Source: Massilia aurea (GTDB lineage Bacteria; Pseudomonadota; Gammaproteobacteria; Burkholderiales; Burkholderiaceae_D). From it: a DNA stretch of 64,000 nucleotides. The stretch covers positions 451,354 through 515,353 of the forward strand of contig NZ_JANUGZ010000005.1 in NCBI RefSeq assembly GCF_024753205.1, in the 5' to 3' direction. The notes under the pieces are model-generated. The model did no database searches and was not told where the DNA came from. It saw only the letters and a program-made list of their open reading frames with translations. Below are positions 24,848-32,686 of the stretch, one piece after another. A program made the position numbers and the translations under genes. Numbering within the stretch: position 1 is the stretch's first letter; every line of letters begins with the position of its first letter.

Positions 24848-26674
24848 ATGAAGTACGTACCCACCATGACACCCAAGTTTGTAATGGCGCCGCGCGCTCT
24901 GGCCGTGGCGCTTGCCGTCACCGTGCTCCTTGGCGGCTGCCAGAGCGCGCCACAGAACGCCACCTATGACGCGATCACGAAAGAGCTGACGAAAGCCAGC
25001 ACCCAGCAGGGCGCCCGCCCTGCGGTGGACGACGCGGTGGCCAATGCGCTGCTGCCGCCGGCGGCAACGCTGGCCAGCCAGCTGCCCAAGGCCAGGCCCG
25101 CACTGGAAGAGCGCTTCAACGTCGCCTTCAACAACGTCCCGGCGCAGCAGTTCTTCCGCTCGATCGTGGCCGGCACCCGCTACAACATACTGGTGCACCC
25201 GGACGTGACGGGCAATATCAGCGCCAACCTGAAAGACGTGACGCTGGTCGAAACGCTGGAAGCGGTGCGCGACATGTATGGCTACGACTACAAGATCGAC
25301 GGCGCCCGCATCGCGATCCGCCCGCTGACGATGCAGACGCGCATGTTCCATGTGAACTACCTGACAGCGCAGCGCAGCGGCACGTCGAATCTGCGCGTGT
25401 CATCGACGTCGGTGGCGGACGCCGGCAACGGCAACAACAATAACAATAACAACGGTGGCGGCAACAACGGCGGCCAGAACAACGGCGGCCAGAACGGTAA
25501 CAACAACGGCAACAACGGCAACAACAGCAACGGCCAGACCCAGACCAACAGCACCGACGTTCGCACGCGCTCGGACAACGACTTCTGGGGCGATCTGAAG
25601 CTGTCGATTGCCGCCATCGTCGGCTCGACTGAAGGCGGCCGCAGCGTCGTCGTCAGCCCGCAATCGGGCGTGCTCGTGATCCGCGCGATGCCGGACGAAT
25701 TGCGCAATGTCGACGCTTACCTGAAGGCCACCCAGCTGTCGGTCGACCGCCAGGTCATCCTCGAAGCCAAGATCCTCGAGGTGGAGCTGAACGACAGCTT
25801 CCAGAGCGGCATCAACTGGGCCTCATTCGCCTCGTTCCGCGGCTCGCACCCCAACCGCGTTTCGGGCGGCCTGATCTCGCCCGGCGCCAACCTGGCGCCG
25901 CTGCCTTACACGGGCGGTCAGCCGCCTGTCATCAACAGCGGCCAGGGCCTCGCGGCCAGCACCGGCTTCTCGCTGTCGAATGCCGCGACGGCGGCCGGCT
26001 CGCTGTTCGGCTTTGCGTTCCAGACGAATAACTTCGCAGCGCTGATCACGTTCCTCGAATCGCAGGGCAGCGTGCACGTGCTGTCGAGCCCCCGCATCGC
26101 GGCGGTCAACAACCAGAAGGCCGTGCTCAAGATCGGCACCGATGAATTCTTTGTCACCGGTGTGACCAATAACATCACGACGGGCGACAACGGCAGCATC
26201 GTCAGCCCGAGCGTGACGGTGCAGCCGTTCTTCTCCGGCGTCGTGCTCGACGTGACGCCGCAGATCGACGCCAACGGGAACATCCTGCTGCACGTGCACC
26301 CGTCGGTCAGCCAGGTCACCACCGTCAACAAGGATGTCGATCTGGGCTCGGGCGGCACGCTGCGCCTGCCGCTGGCGGCATCGAGCACGTCGGAACTCGA
26401 CAGCATCGTGCGCGGCCGCAACGGGCAAGTGGTGGCCATCGGCGGCCTGATGCGCCAGGCATCTACCGGCGACACCGACCAGCTGCCGGGCGCCGACAAG
26501 ATCCCGCTCCTGGGCAACCTGTTTCGTAACAAGAACCGGACCAACCAGAAGCGCGAGCTGGTCGTGCTGATCAAGCCGACCATCGTCGAAGGCGCCAGTG
26601 ACTGGAGCGAAGACATGATGGACGCGAGCCGCCGCATCGAGCAGCTCGATCCCCGTATGCGAGGGCGCGACTGA
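24848..26674 (+). CDS. mshL: MSHA outer-membrane secretin MshL
   Basis: A 608-residue secretin lipoprotein that forms the outer-membrane pore for the MSHA pilus. The signal ends at a lipobox (VTVLLGGC). Two N-terminal secretin/STN-like domains follow (residues 90-180), then a highly unusual Asn/Gly linker (residues 193-235), and the secretin core from about residue 300, with the typical VHVLSSPRIAAVNNQKAVLKIG and the C-terminal IPLLGNLFRNKNRTNQKRELVVLIKPTIV. The start at 24848 directly follows mshK; a second ATG at 24866 is also possible. Its stop overlaps mshM by one base. Confidence 0.93.
   Translation: MKYVPTMTPKFVMAPRALAVALAVTVLLGGCQSAPQNATYDAITKELTKASTQQGARPAVDDAVANALLPPAATLASQLPKARPALEERFNVAFNNVPAQQFFRSIVAGTRYNILVHPDVTGNISANLKDVTLVETLEAVRDMYGYDYKIDGARIAIRPLTMQTRMFHVNYLTAQRSGTSNLRVSSTSVADAGNGNNNNNNNGGGNNGGQNNGGQNGNNNGNNGNNSNGQTQTNSTDVRTRSDNDFWGDLKLSIAAIVGSTEGGRSVVVSPQSGVLVIRAMPDELRNVDAYLKATQLSVDRQVILEAKILEVELNDSFQSGINWASFASFRGSHPNRVSGGLISPGANLAPLPYTGGQPPVINSGQGLAASTGFSLSNAATAAGSLFGFAFQTNNFAALITFLESQGSVHVLSSPRIAAVNNQKAVLKIGTDEFFVTGVTNNITTGDNGSIVSPSVTVQPFFSGVVLDVTPQIDANGNILLHVHPSVSQVTTVNKDVDLGSGGTLRLPLAASSTSELDSIVRGRNGQVVAIGGLMRQASTGDTDQLPGADKIPLLGNLFRNKNRTNQKRELVVLIKPTIVEGASDWSEDMMDASRRIEQLDPRMRGRD
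25424..25551 (+). repeat. Asn/Gly-coding low-complexity tract in mshL
   Basis: The DNA is dominated by AAC, AAT and GGC codons in short near-repeats such as GGCAACAACGGC. It encodes residues 193-235 of MshL, an Asn-, Gly- and Gln-rich linker between the N domains and the secretin core. This type of tract is prone to slippage in multiples of three. Confidence 0.85.
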
Positions 26675-27564
26675 TGTACGCGGCGCATTTTGGCCTGCGC
26701 GAGCTGCCGTTCGGGATCACGCCGGACACCAGCTTTTTCTTCGGCAGCCCGCGCTCGCAGGAAGCCCTCAACACGCTGCTGGTCGCGGCGCGCGGCGGCG
26801 AAGGCTTCATCAAGATCACGGGTGAAGTCGGCACCGGCAAAACGCTCTTGTGCCGCAAGTTCATGGCGACGCTCGGCGAAGGATTCGTCACGGCCTACAT
26901 TCCGAACCCGTACCTCGAACCGCGCACCTTGATGCTGGCGCTGGCCGACGAACTGGAGATCGTGCTCGAACGCGATGTCGACCAGCATCAGCTGCTCAAG
27001 GCGATCAACCTGCGCCTGCTGCAACTGGCCGCGCAGGACCTGCGTGTCGTGCTGTGCCTGGACGAAGCGCAGGCCATTCCTGTCGACAGCCTGGAAGCAC
27101 TGCGGCTGCTGACGAACCTGGAAACGGAGAAGCGCAAGCTGCTGCAGATCGTCCTGTTCGGGCAGCCCGAACTCAATCGCAAGCTCCAACTGGACTCGAT
27201 CCGCCAGCTGGCCCAGCGCATCACGTTCCACTACCACCTGGGACCATTGAACCGCGACGACATCGATTTTTATGTGGCACACCGGCTGCGCGTGGCCGGC
27301 TTCACCGGCGCGCGGCTGTTTTCCAGCGCCGCGATCCGCAGCCTCTACAAGGCCAGTGGCGGCGTGCCGCGCCTGGTCAACATCATGGCGCACAAGGCGA
27401 TGATGCTCAGTTATGGCCAGGGCAAACAGCAGGTCGCGGGTGGCCATGTCGCCATCGCCGCGCGTGACACGGTGGGCGTTGGGCGCGCGATCCGCCAGTG
27501 GCTGACGGGCGGCGCAATCGTCATGGGCGCCCTTGGCGTGTTTGCCTGGGTGGTGGCGCCATGA
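26674..27564 (+). CDS. mshM: MSHA biogenesis ATPase MshM (ExeA-like)
   Basis: A 296-residue AAA+ protein like ExeA/GspA, which helps the secretin assemble across the peptidoglycan. The start MYAAHFGLRELPFGITPD is the family signature. Walker A is GEVGTGKTLL near residue 50, Walker B is VVLCLDEAQ near 128, and sensor residues follow. The C terminus is a single membrane helix (GGAIVMGALGVFAWVV), so it is anchored in the inner membrane with the ATPase in the cytoplasm. It overlaps mshL by one base and mshN by four. Confidence 0.9.
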   Translation: MYAAHFGLRELPFGITPDTSFFFGSPRSQEALNTLLVAARGGEGFIKITGEVGTGKTLLCRKFMATLGEGFVTAYIPNPYLEPRTLMLALADELEIVLERDVDQHQLLKAINLRLLQLAAQDLRVVLCLDEAQAIPVDSLEALRLLTNLETEKRKLLQIVLFGQPELNRKLQLDSIRQLAQRITFHYHLGPLNRDDIDFYVAHRLRVAGFTGARLFSSAAIRSLYKASGGVPRLVNIMAHKAMMLSYGQGKQQVAGGHVAIAARDTVGVGRAIRQWLTGGAIVMGALGVFAWVVAP

Positions 27565-28655
27565 GCCTGATCAACAAGATGCTCAAGGACCTCGACGCGC
27601 GCGCAGGTCAGCCCGGCGCGGCGCCGCTGCCGGCTGACGTGCGGCCCGTAGTTGCACCCGAGCGGCGTGGGCCGGTGCTGCGCGCGGCGCTGGTCGGTGG
27701 CGCGCTGCTGGCGGTCGGCGCTGGTGCGGTTGGTTGGAAGACGATGCAGACGGCGCCCACGCCGACACCGGCGCCTGCCGTGCTGGCGGCTGCGCCAGTC
27801 GCCGCACGCACGGCGGTGGTGGTGGACATTCCGGCAGCAGCGCCGGTGCAGGTGGTCGCTGTGGCGCCAGCCGTTCCAGCGCCGGCACCGGAGCCGGAGC
27901 CAGCACCGGAGCCAGAGCCAGCGCCGGAGCCAACACCGGAGCCAACACCGGAGCCAGCACCAGCACCAGCACCGGCGCCCAAGCGTGTCAGGCCGGTCGC
28001 TCCGGCACCAACCGCCAAGCCCACACCACGCACGGTTTCGGTGGCGAAGAACACACCGGCTGCGCCAGCAGCCGGCCGCACCGACACGCCATCGCAACGG
28101 GCCGAAAACGCCTACCGGCGTGCACTCGGCGTGCTGGAAGACGGCCGTGTGACCGAGGCGATCGCCACGCTGCAGGCAGGTCTGCAGATCGATCCGCGCC
28201 ACGAAGCAGCGCGCCAGACGCTGGTGGGCCTGCTGATCGAAGCGGGCCGTCCGGACGATGCGATGCGCCAGTTGCAGGCCGCGCTCGCGATCGATGCGCG
28301 CCAGCCGGCGCTGGCGATGCTGCTGGCACGCCTGCAGCTCGAACGGGGCGGGCCGGCCATCGATACCTTGATGCGCACGCTACCCTATGCGGCGGGCAAC
28401 GGCGAGTACCACGCATTCCTGGCCGGCGTGCTGCAGCGTGAAGGTCGTGTGCATGAAGCGGCTGACCATTATCAGGCCGCGCTCAAGCGCTCGCCCGGCA
28501 ATGGCGTGTGGTGGATGGGCCTGGGCATCGCGCTGCAGGCCGACAAGCGCGACGCCGAAAGCCGCGCTGCCTTCACGCAGGCGCAGGCCAGCGGGACGCT
28601 GTCGCCCGAACTGCAGGCCTTCGTCGAGCGCCGACTGGGTCAACTCGGTCGTTGA
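27561..28655 (+). CDS. mshN: MSHA biogenesis protein MshN (TPR protein)
   Basis: A 364-residue bitopic membrane protein. The ATG at 27561 overlaps the mshM stop (ATGA) and begins the MshN signature MSLINKMLKDLDAR. A membrane helix (VLRAALVGGALLAVGAGAVGW) is followed by a long periplasmic linker rich in Ala, Pro and Glu, with repeated EPAP/EPTP units (about 27880-27980), then four or so TPR motifs (ENAYRRALGVLEDGR onward) to the end. It closes the msh operon and probably scaffolds the secretin complex in the periplasm. Confidence 0.87.
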   Translation: MSLINKMLKDLDARAGQPGAAPLPADVRPVVAPERRGPVLRAALVGGALLAVGAGAVGWKTMQTAPTPTPAPAVLAAAPVAARTAVVVDIPAAAPVQVVAVAPAVPAPAPEPEPAPEPEPAPEPTPEPTPEPAPAPAPAPKRVRPVAPAPTAKPTPRTVSVAKNTPAAPAAGRTDTPSQRAENAYRRALGVLEDGRVTEAIATLQAGLQIDPRHEAARQTLVGLLIEAGRPDDAMRQLQAALAIDARQPALAMLLARLQLERGGPAIDTLMRTLPYAAGNGEYHAFLAGVLQREGRVHEAADHYQAALKRSPGNGVWWMGLGIALQADKRDAESRAAFTQAQASGTLSPELQAFVERRLGQLGR

Positions 28656-28695
28656 GGCCGCCGCCGGGGAGGGCGGGCATGGTAAAGTGTCATGC

Positions 28696-28717
28696 CTGCG
28701 CAGGTACCCCTGCGCAG
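28696..28717 (+). other. Hairpin between mshN and paeA
   Basis: CTGCGCAGG and CCTGCGCAG form a perfect 9-bp stem with a four-base loop (TACC). There is no T run, so it may be a leader structure for the next gene rather than an intrinsic terminator. Confidence 0.45.
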
Positions 28718-28764
28718 CTCCCCGGTCAACGAGCGTGACCCAATAACAGTACCCCGGGTGTCCC

Positions 28765-30096
28765 ATGAACTTGTTCGAACATTTGGCCTTGCTGGCCGTG
28801 CTGGTGCTTGCGGCGGGCTTCCTGTCGCTCACCGAAATCTCGCTGGCTGGCGCCCGCAAAATTAAACTCAAATTGCTGGCCGAGGCGGGCGACGACCGTG
28901 CCCGCAAGGTCATGGCGCTGCAGGCGCATTCGGCCGACTTCTTCGCCGCTTCGCAGCTTGGCCTGAACGCCATTGCGATCCTTGGCGGTATCCTGGGCGA
29001 AGGGGCTCTGCGCCCGTTCTTCCTCGAGTGGCTGTCGGTGTTCTACGCGGGGCCGGGCCGCGAAAACATCGCTTTCACGCTGTCGTTCGTGTTCGTCACC
29101 ACGCTGTTCGTGCTGTTCTCGGACCTGATGCCCAAGCGCCTGGCCTTGATCTCGCCCGAGACGACGGCGATGGCGGTAATCCGCCCGGTGCTGTTCGTCA
29201 TCCGCCTGTTCAAGCCGTTTTCGTGGACGCTGAACGTGATCGCCAACGGCTTGTTCAAGCTGTTTGGCATCAACATGACGCGCGAAGACCGGATCACGTT
29301 CGATGAAATCTCGGCCGTGGTTGAAGCGGGTGCACAGGCCGGCGTGCTGCAAAAGCAGGAGCAGCACTTCATCGAGAACGTGTTCGAACTCGAGTCGCGC
29401 GCCGTGACGTCGACAATGACGACGCGCGAAAACATCGTGTTCTTCGACCTGACCGAGCCCGAAGAGAGCGTGCGCCAGAAGATCGCTGCGCACTCGCTGT
29501 CGAAATTCCCCGTCTGCGACGGCGTGATCGACCGCGTGGTCGGCTATGTCGACACGCGCGACATCCTGGTGCGCCTGCTGAACAACCAGTCGCACTTCCA
29601 CCTGAGCGAATCGACGATCCGCACGGTCCTGATCATTCCCGACAGCCTGACGCTGTCCGAGCTGCTCGACCGCTTCCGCTCCAGCAAGGAGACCTTCGCG
29701 GTCGTGATCAATGAGTATGCGTTTGTCGTCGGCGTGATCACGCTGTCGGACATCATGGTGACCGTGATGGGGCGCTGGGGCAGTCCGCTGGAAGCCGACC
29801 AGCAAACGATGCAGCGCGAAGATGGTTCGTGGCTGATCGACGGCAGCACGCCGGTGGCGGAGATGAAGCGCGTGATCGACCTGCAGTCGCTGCCCGAAGA
29901 AGAGCGCTACGAGACGGCGGCCGGCTTCATGATGTTCATGCTGCGCAAGGTGCCCAAGCAGACCGACAGCGTCGAGTACGAAGGCATGCGCTTCGAGGTG
30001 CTCGACGTCGACCATCACCGCATCGACCAGATACTGGTCAAGCGCCTCGACCCGGGGCAGAAGGCGCTCGGGGCGGCGACGCCTGCCGCCCACTAG
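28765..30096 (+). CDS. paeA: CNNM/CorC-family membrane exporter PaeA (YtfL)
   Basis: A 443-residue inner-membrane protein very similar end to end to E. coli YtfL/PaeA, reported to export putrescine and cadaverine. It has an N-terminal DUF21 membrane domain with four helices and shared motifs (LTEISLAGARKIKLKLLAE and SDLMPKR), two CBS domains (residues about 200-320; VVGYVDTRDIL and VITLSDIMVT), and a CorC_HlyC C-terminal domain (SWLIDGSTPV, ETAAGFMMFMLRKVPK, DHHRIDQILVKRL). The CBS domains suggest control by a nucleotide such as ATP. Transcription probably ends at a hairpin inside the convergent ybdL gene. Confidence 0.9.
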   Translation: MNLFEHLALLAVLVLAAGFLSLTEISLAGARKIKLKLLAEAGDDRARKVMALQAHSADFFAASQLGLNAIAILGGILGEGALRPFFLEWLSVFYAGPGRENIAFTLSFVFVTTLFVLFSDLMPKRLALISPETTAMAVIRPVLFVIRLFKPFSWTLNVIANGLFKLFGINMTREDRITFDEISAVVEAGAQAGVLQKQEQHFIENVFELESRAVTSTMTTRENIVFFDLTEPEESVRQKIAAHSLSKFPVCDGVIDRVVGYVDTRDILVRLLNNQSHFHLSESTIRTVLIIPDSLTLSELLDRFRSSKETFAVVINEYAFVVGVITLSDIMVTVMGRWGSPLEADQQTMQREDGSWLIDGSTPVAEMKRVIDLQSLPEEERYETAAGFMMFMLRKVPKQTDSVEYEGMRFEVLDVDHHRIDQILVKRLDPGQKALGAATPAAH

Positions 30097-30103
30097 GTTT
30101 CTT

Positions 30104-31261
30104 TTACAACCGTACGAGACGCTCCAGCGCAAGCTGCAGCGTCTCGTCTTTTTTCGCGAAGCAGAAACGCACCACGTGCGATTCTTTCGGCTGGCTGTAG
30201 AACGCCGAGACGGGAATGGCGGCGACCTTGATCTCGCGCGTCAGCCATTCGGCAAACTCAGCTTCGCTCACATCCGAGATCGCGTCGTAGCGCACGCACT
30301 GGAAGTAGGTGCCGTCCGATGGCAGCAGCGTGAAGCGCGACTCTGCCAACCCCGAACGGAACAGGTCGCGCTTGGCCTGGTAGAACGCCGGCAGATCGCG
30401 CCACGGCGCCGGGTCCTGCAGGTAGCCGGCAATCGCATGCTGCATCGGCGCGTTGACGCAAAAGACGTTGTACTGGTGGACTTTGCGAAACTCGACCATC
30501 AATGCGGCCGGCGCGGCCACGTAGCCGATCTTCCAGCCGGTGACGTGGAAGGTCTTGCCGAAGCTCGACACGACGAATGCACGTTCGGCCAGCGCCGGAT
30601 GGCGCGCTACCGACGCATGCGGCTCGCCGTCGAACACCATGTGTTCATATACTTCGTCCGACAGCACCAGAATCTGCGTGTCCTGCACGATCGCCACCAG
30701 CGCCTCGAGATCGGCCTGGCGCAGGATCGTGCCGGTCGGGTTGTGCGGTGTGTTGATAACGACCATCCGCGTGCGCGGCGTGACGGCGGCCCGCACGTCG
30801 GCCCATTCCACACGGTAGCCATCGGCGTCCAGCCGCATCGTCACCGGCACCACCACACCGCCCGCCAGCGCAATGGCCGGCGCATAGCAATCGTAGGCCG
30901 GCTCGATGACGATTACCTCGTCGCCCGGGTGCACGACGGCCAGGATCGCCGACTGGATCGCCTGGCTGGCGCCGGCGGTGACGGTGATTTCTGTGTTCGC
31001 ATCGTAGCGATGGCCGTAGGTGGTCTCGATCTTTGCCGCAATCGCCTGGCGCAATGCCGGCAGACCGGTCATCGGCGGATACTGGTTATGGCCGGCGCGC
31101 ATCGCGTCGGTCACCAGCTCGACCAGCGCCGGGTCGCACGCGAAATCGGGAAAACCCTGGCCCAGGTTGACGGCGCCATGGTCGATGGCCAGTTGCGACA
31201 TGCGGGTGAACACGGTGGTGCCGATGTGCGGCAGGCGGGAGACCAGCGGTGGAAGGCTCAT
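30104..31261 (-). CDS. ybdL: PLP-dependent methionine aminotransferase YbdL
   Basis: A 385-residue fold-type I aminotransferase closely resembling E. coli YbdL, which prefers methionine, histidine and phenylalanine and can close the methionine salvage cycle. Motifs: NLGQGFPDF near the N terminus, TPHNPTG (the phosphate-binding and substrate region), SDEVYEHMVF (Asp binding the pyridine nitrogen), and the Schiff-base Lys236 in SSFGKTFHVTGWKIGY. The carboxylate-binding Arg is in VVRFCFAKKDE. It is cytosolic and probably monocistronic, with the PIN-domain gene ending 36 bases upstream. Confidence 0.93.
   Translation of the reverse strand: MSLPPLVSRLPHIGTTVFTRMSQLAIDHGAVNLGQGFPDFACDPALVELVTDAMRAGHNQYPPMTGLPALRQAIAAKIETTYGHRYDANTEITVTAGASQAIQSAILAVVHPGDEVIVIEPAYDCYAPAIALAGGVVVPVTMRLDADGYRVEWADVRAAVTPRTRMVVINTPHNPTGTILRQADLEALVAIVQDTQILVLSDEVYEHMVFDGEPHASVARHPALAERAFVVSSFGKTFHVTGWKIGYVAAPAALMVEFRKVHQYNVFCVNAPMQHAIAGYLQDPAPWRDLPAFYQAKRDLFRSGLAESRFTLLPSDGTYFQCVRYDAISDVSEAEFAEWLTREIKVAAIPVSAFYSQPKESHVVRFCFAKKDETLQLALERLVRL
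30114..30154 (+). terminator. Terminator for paeA located inside the 3' end of ybdL
   Basis: ACGAGACGCT (30114-30123) pairs perfectly with AGCGTCTCGT (30138-30147) over 10 bp, followed by C and six T. It reads correctly for plus-strand transcription and begins 17 bases after the paeA stop, within the last codons of the convergent aminotransferase gene. Confidence 0.8.
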
Positions 31262-31297
31262 GAATGCATCCTGATCGAAAGCAGTTGGGGTGAAGCC

Positions 31298-31765
31298 TTA
31301 TTTTAGCGTGCCTTCGGCCCTGGCCTGGCGCCACATGGCGACCCACACCTCGGGCAGCATGATGCGAAAGAGACCCGCCTGCGCGGTCTTGCGTCCCAGC
31401 TTGAGCAGCGCCTTGTCCTTGCTGATCAGGATCGACGCGCCGGCGTCGCGCGCGAGCTCCATGAATTTCTGATCGTCGCGGTCGGTGCACACGGGCAGGC
31501 GGATCGCTTTCGAATCGACGTCGACGAGGCGCAGCAGGGCGTCGAAGCGGGCGGCGGCGGCCAGGCGGCTGTCGTCGTCGAGCGGCAGGTGCTGGTAGTG
31601 CAGCACAGCCAGGTATTCGGCGCGGCAGTCGGCGCGCGTGATGGCATCGATCTCGCGCGCCTCGATGGCGGCGAGCAGGTCGGCCCAGCGCGGATCGTGG
31701 AACACGAACAGGTCGAGCAGCACATTGGTGTCGATGACGATGGTTGGGGCTGGAGCGGTTATCAT
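31298..31765 (-). CDS. PIN-domain protein (putative orphan toxin)
   Basis: A 155-residue protein of the PIN-like nuclease fold. The acidic metal ligands are visible: Asp in VIDTNVLLDLF, Glu in CRAEYLAVL, and Asp residues in CTDRDDQKFMELA and ISKDKALL. It belongs to the group often named putative toxin-antitoxin toxin component, PIN family, but no antitoxin-sized gene lies on either side: ybdL follows and yaaA is divergent. It may therefore be a solitary RNase. No clear ribosome-binding site is visible before the ATG at 31765. Confidence 0.82.
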   Translation of the reverse strand: MITAPAPTIVIDTNVLLDLFVFHDPRWADLLAAIEAREIDAITRADCRAEYLAVLHYQHLPLDDDSRLAAAARFDALLRLVDVDSKAIRLPVCTDRDDQKFMELARDAGASILISKDKALLKLGRKTAQAGLFRIMLPEVWVAMWRQARAEGTLK

Positions 31766-31801
31766 GTCGGTTGTTTATTTATGGAAAAGTTTCGTACGGC
31801 C

Positions 31802-32581
31802 ATGCTGATTGTCCTGTCTCCCGCCAAGTCCCTCGATCTCGAATCGCCCCTGACCACCCCGCACCAGTCCACGCCTGACTTCATTGCCCATGCGGGCGAA
31901 CTGATCGAGGTCCTGCGCGGCCATTCGCCTGCATCGATCAGCGAACTGATGGACCTGTCCGACGCGCTGTCGATGCTCAACGTCGGCCGCTATGCCCACT
32001 GGGAAGCCGATCATGGACAAGCGCGGCCGGCGATCATGTCGTTCAATGGCGACGTGTACACGGGGTTCGATGCGCGCACGCTGAACACCGAGGCGCTGAC
32101 GTTCGCCCAGCGCCACGTGCGCATCCTGTCGGGCCTGTATGGCGTATTGCGCCCGCTGGACCAGATGCATCCGTATCGCCTGGAAATGGGTACCCGGCTG
32201 GCTACATCGCGCGGCAAGGACCTGTATGCGTTCTGGGGCGAGACGATCACCGCCGCCCTGAATCAGCAACTGGCCGAGAACGGCTCGACGGCGCTGGTGA
32301 ACCTGGCCTCGACCGAGTACTTCAAGTCGGTCAAGCCCAAGCTGCTGGCCGCACCCGTCATCGAACCCGTGTTCCAGGACTGGAAGAACGGCCAGTACAA
32401 GATCATTTCGTTCTATGCCAAGCGTGCGAGGGGGATGATGGCGCGCTATGCGACCGAGAACGGCATTACCGATCCCGAGGGTCTCAAGGACTTTGATATG
32501 GATGGCTACGCATTCGAGCCGGCGGCGTCAAACGAGCGCTCGTGGGTATTTCGGCGCCGCATCGCCGACGCTATCGGGTAA
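31802..32581 (+). CDS. yaaA: Peroxide stress protein YaaA
   Basis: A 259-residue DUF328-family protein. In E. coli YaaA lowers free iron during hydrogen peroxide stress and is OxyR-regulated; it has a helix-hairpin-helix DNA-binding-like region. The start at 31802 gives MLIVLSPAKSLDLESPL, aligned with the family N terminus; an ATG at 31781 would add seven residues. Conserved stretches include MSFNGDVYTGFDA, RILSGLYGVLRPLD and ISFYAKRARGMMARY. It is divergent from the PIN-domain gene by 36 bases and followed by a REP-like repeat. Confidence 0.94.
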   Translation: MLIVLSPAKSLDLESPLTTPHQSTPDFIAHAGELIEVLRGHSPASISELMDLSDALSMLNVGRYAHWEADHGQARPAIMSFNGDVYTGFDARTLNTEALTFAQRHVRILSGLYGVLRPLDQMHPYRLEMGTRLATSRGKDLYAFWGETITAALNQQLAENGSTALVNLASTEYFKSVKPKLLAAPVIEPVFQDWKNGQYKIISFYAKRARGMMARYATENGITDPEGLKDFDMDGYAFEPAASNERSWVFRRRIADAIG

Positions 32582-32586
32582 ACATC

Positions 32587-32686
32587 GTAGGGTGGGCGGG
32601 TCTCCCGCCCACGCGTTCAACCCGCCTTCGCATACCACAACGCGAGGTTGGTTTGAACGCGTGGACGGCACAGCCGTCCACCCTAT
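32587..32686. repeat. REP-like pair: two inverted 34-bp palindromic units
   Basis: Unit A (32587-32620) and unit B (32653-32686, opposite strand) share the layout GTAGGGTGG-stem-GCGTTCAA. Each unit contains its own hairpin: GTGGGCGGG/CCCGCCCAC in A and GTGGACGGC/GCCGTCCAC in B, with base changes that compensate across the stem. The pair sits between yaaA and bamD, and unit B provides the bamD stop codon. Such paired units are typical of REP/BIME elements spread by RAYT (Y1) transposases; none is in this window. Confidence 0.85.
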
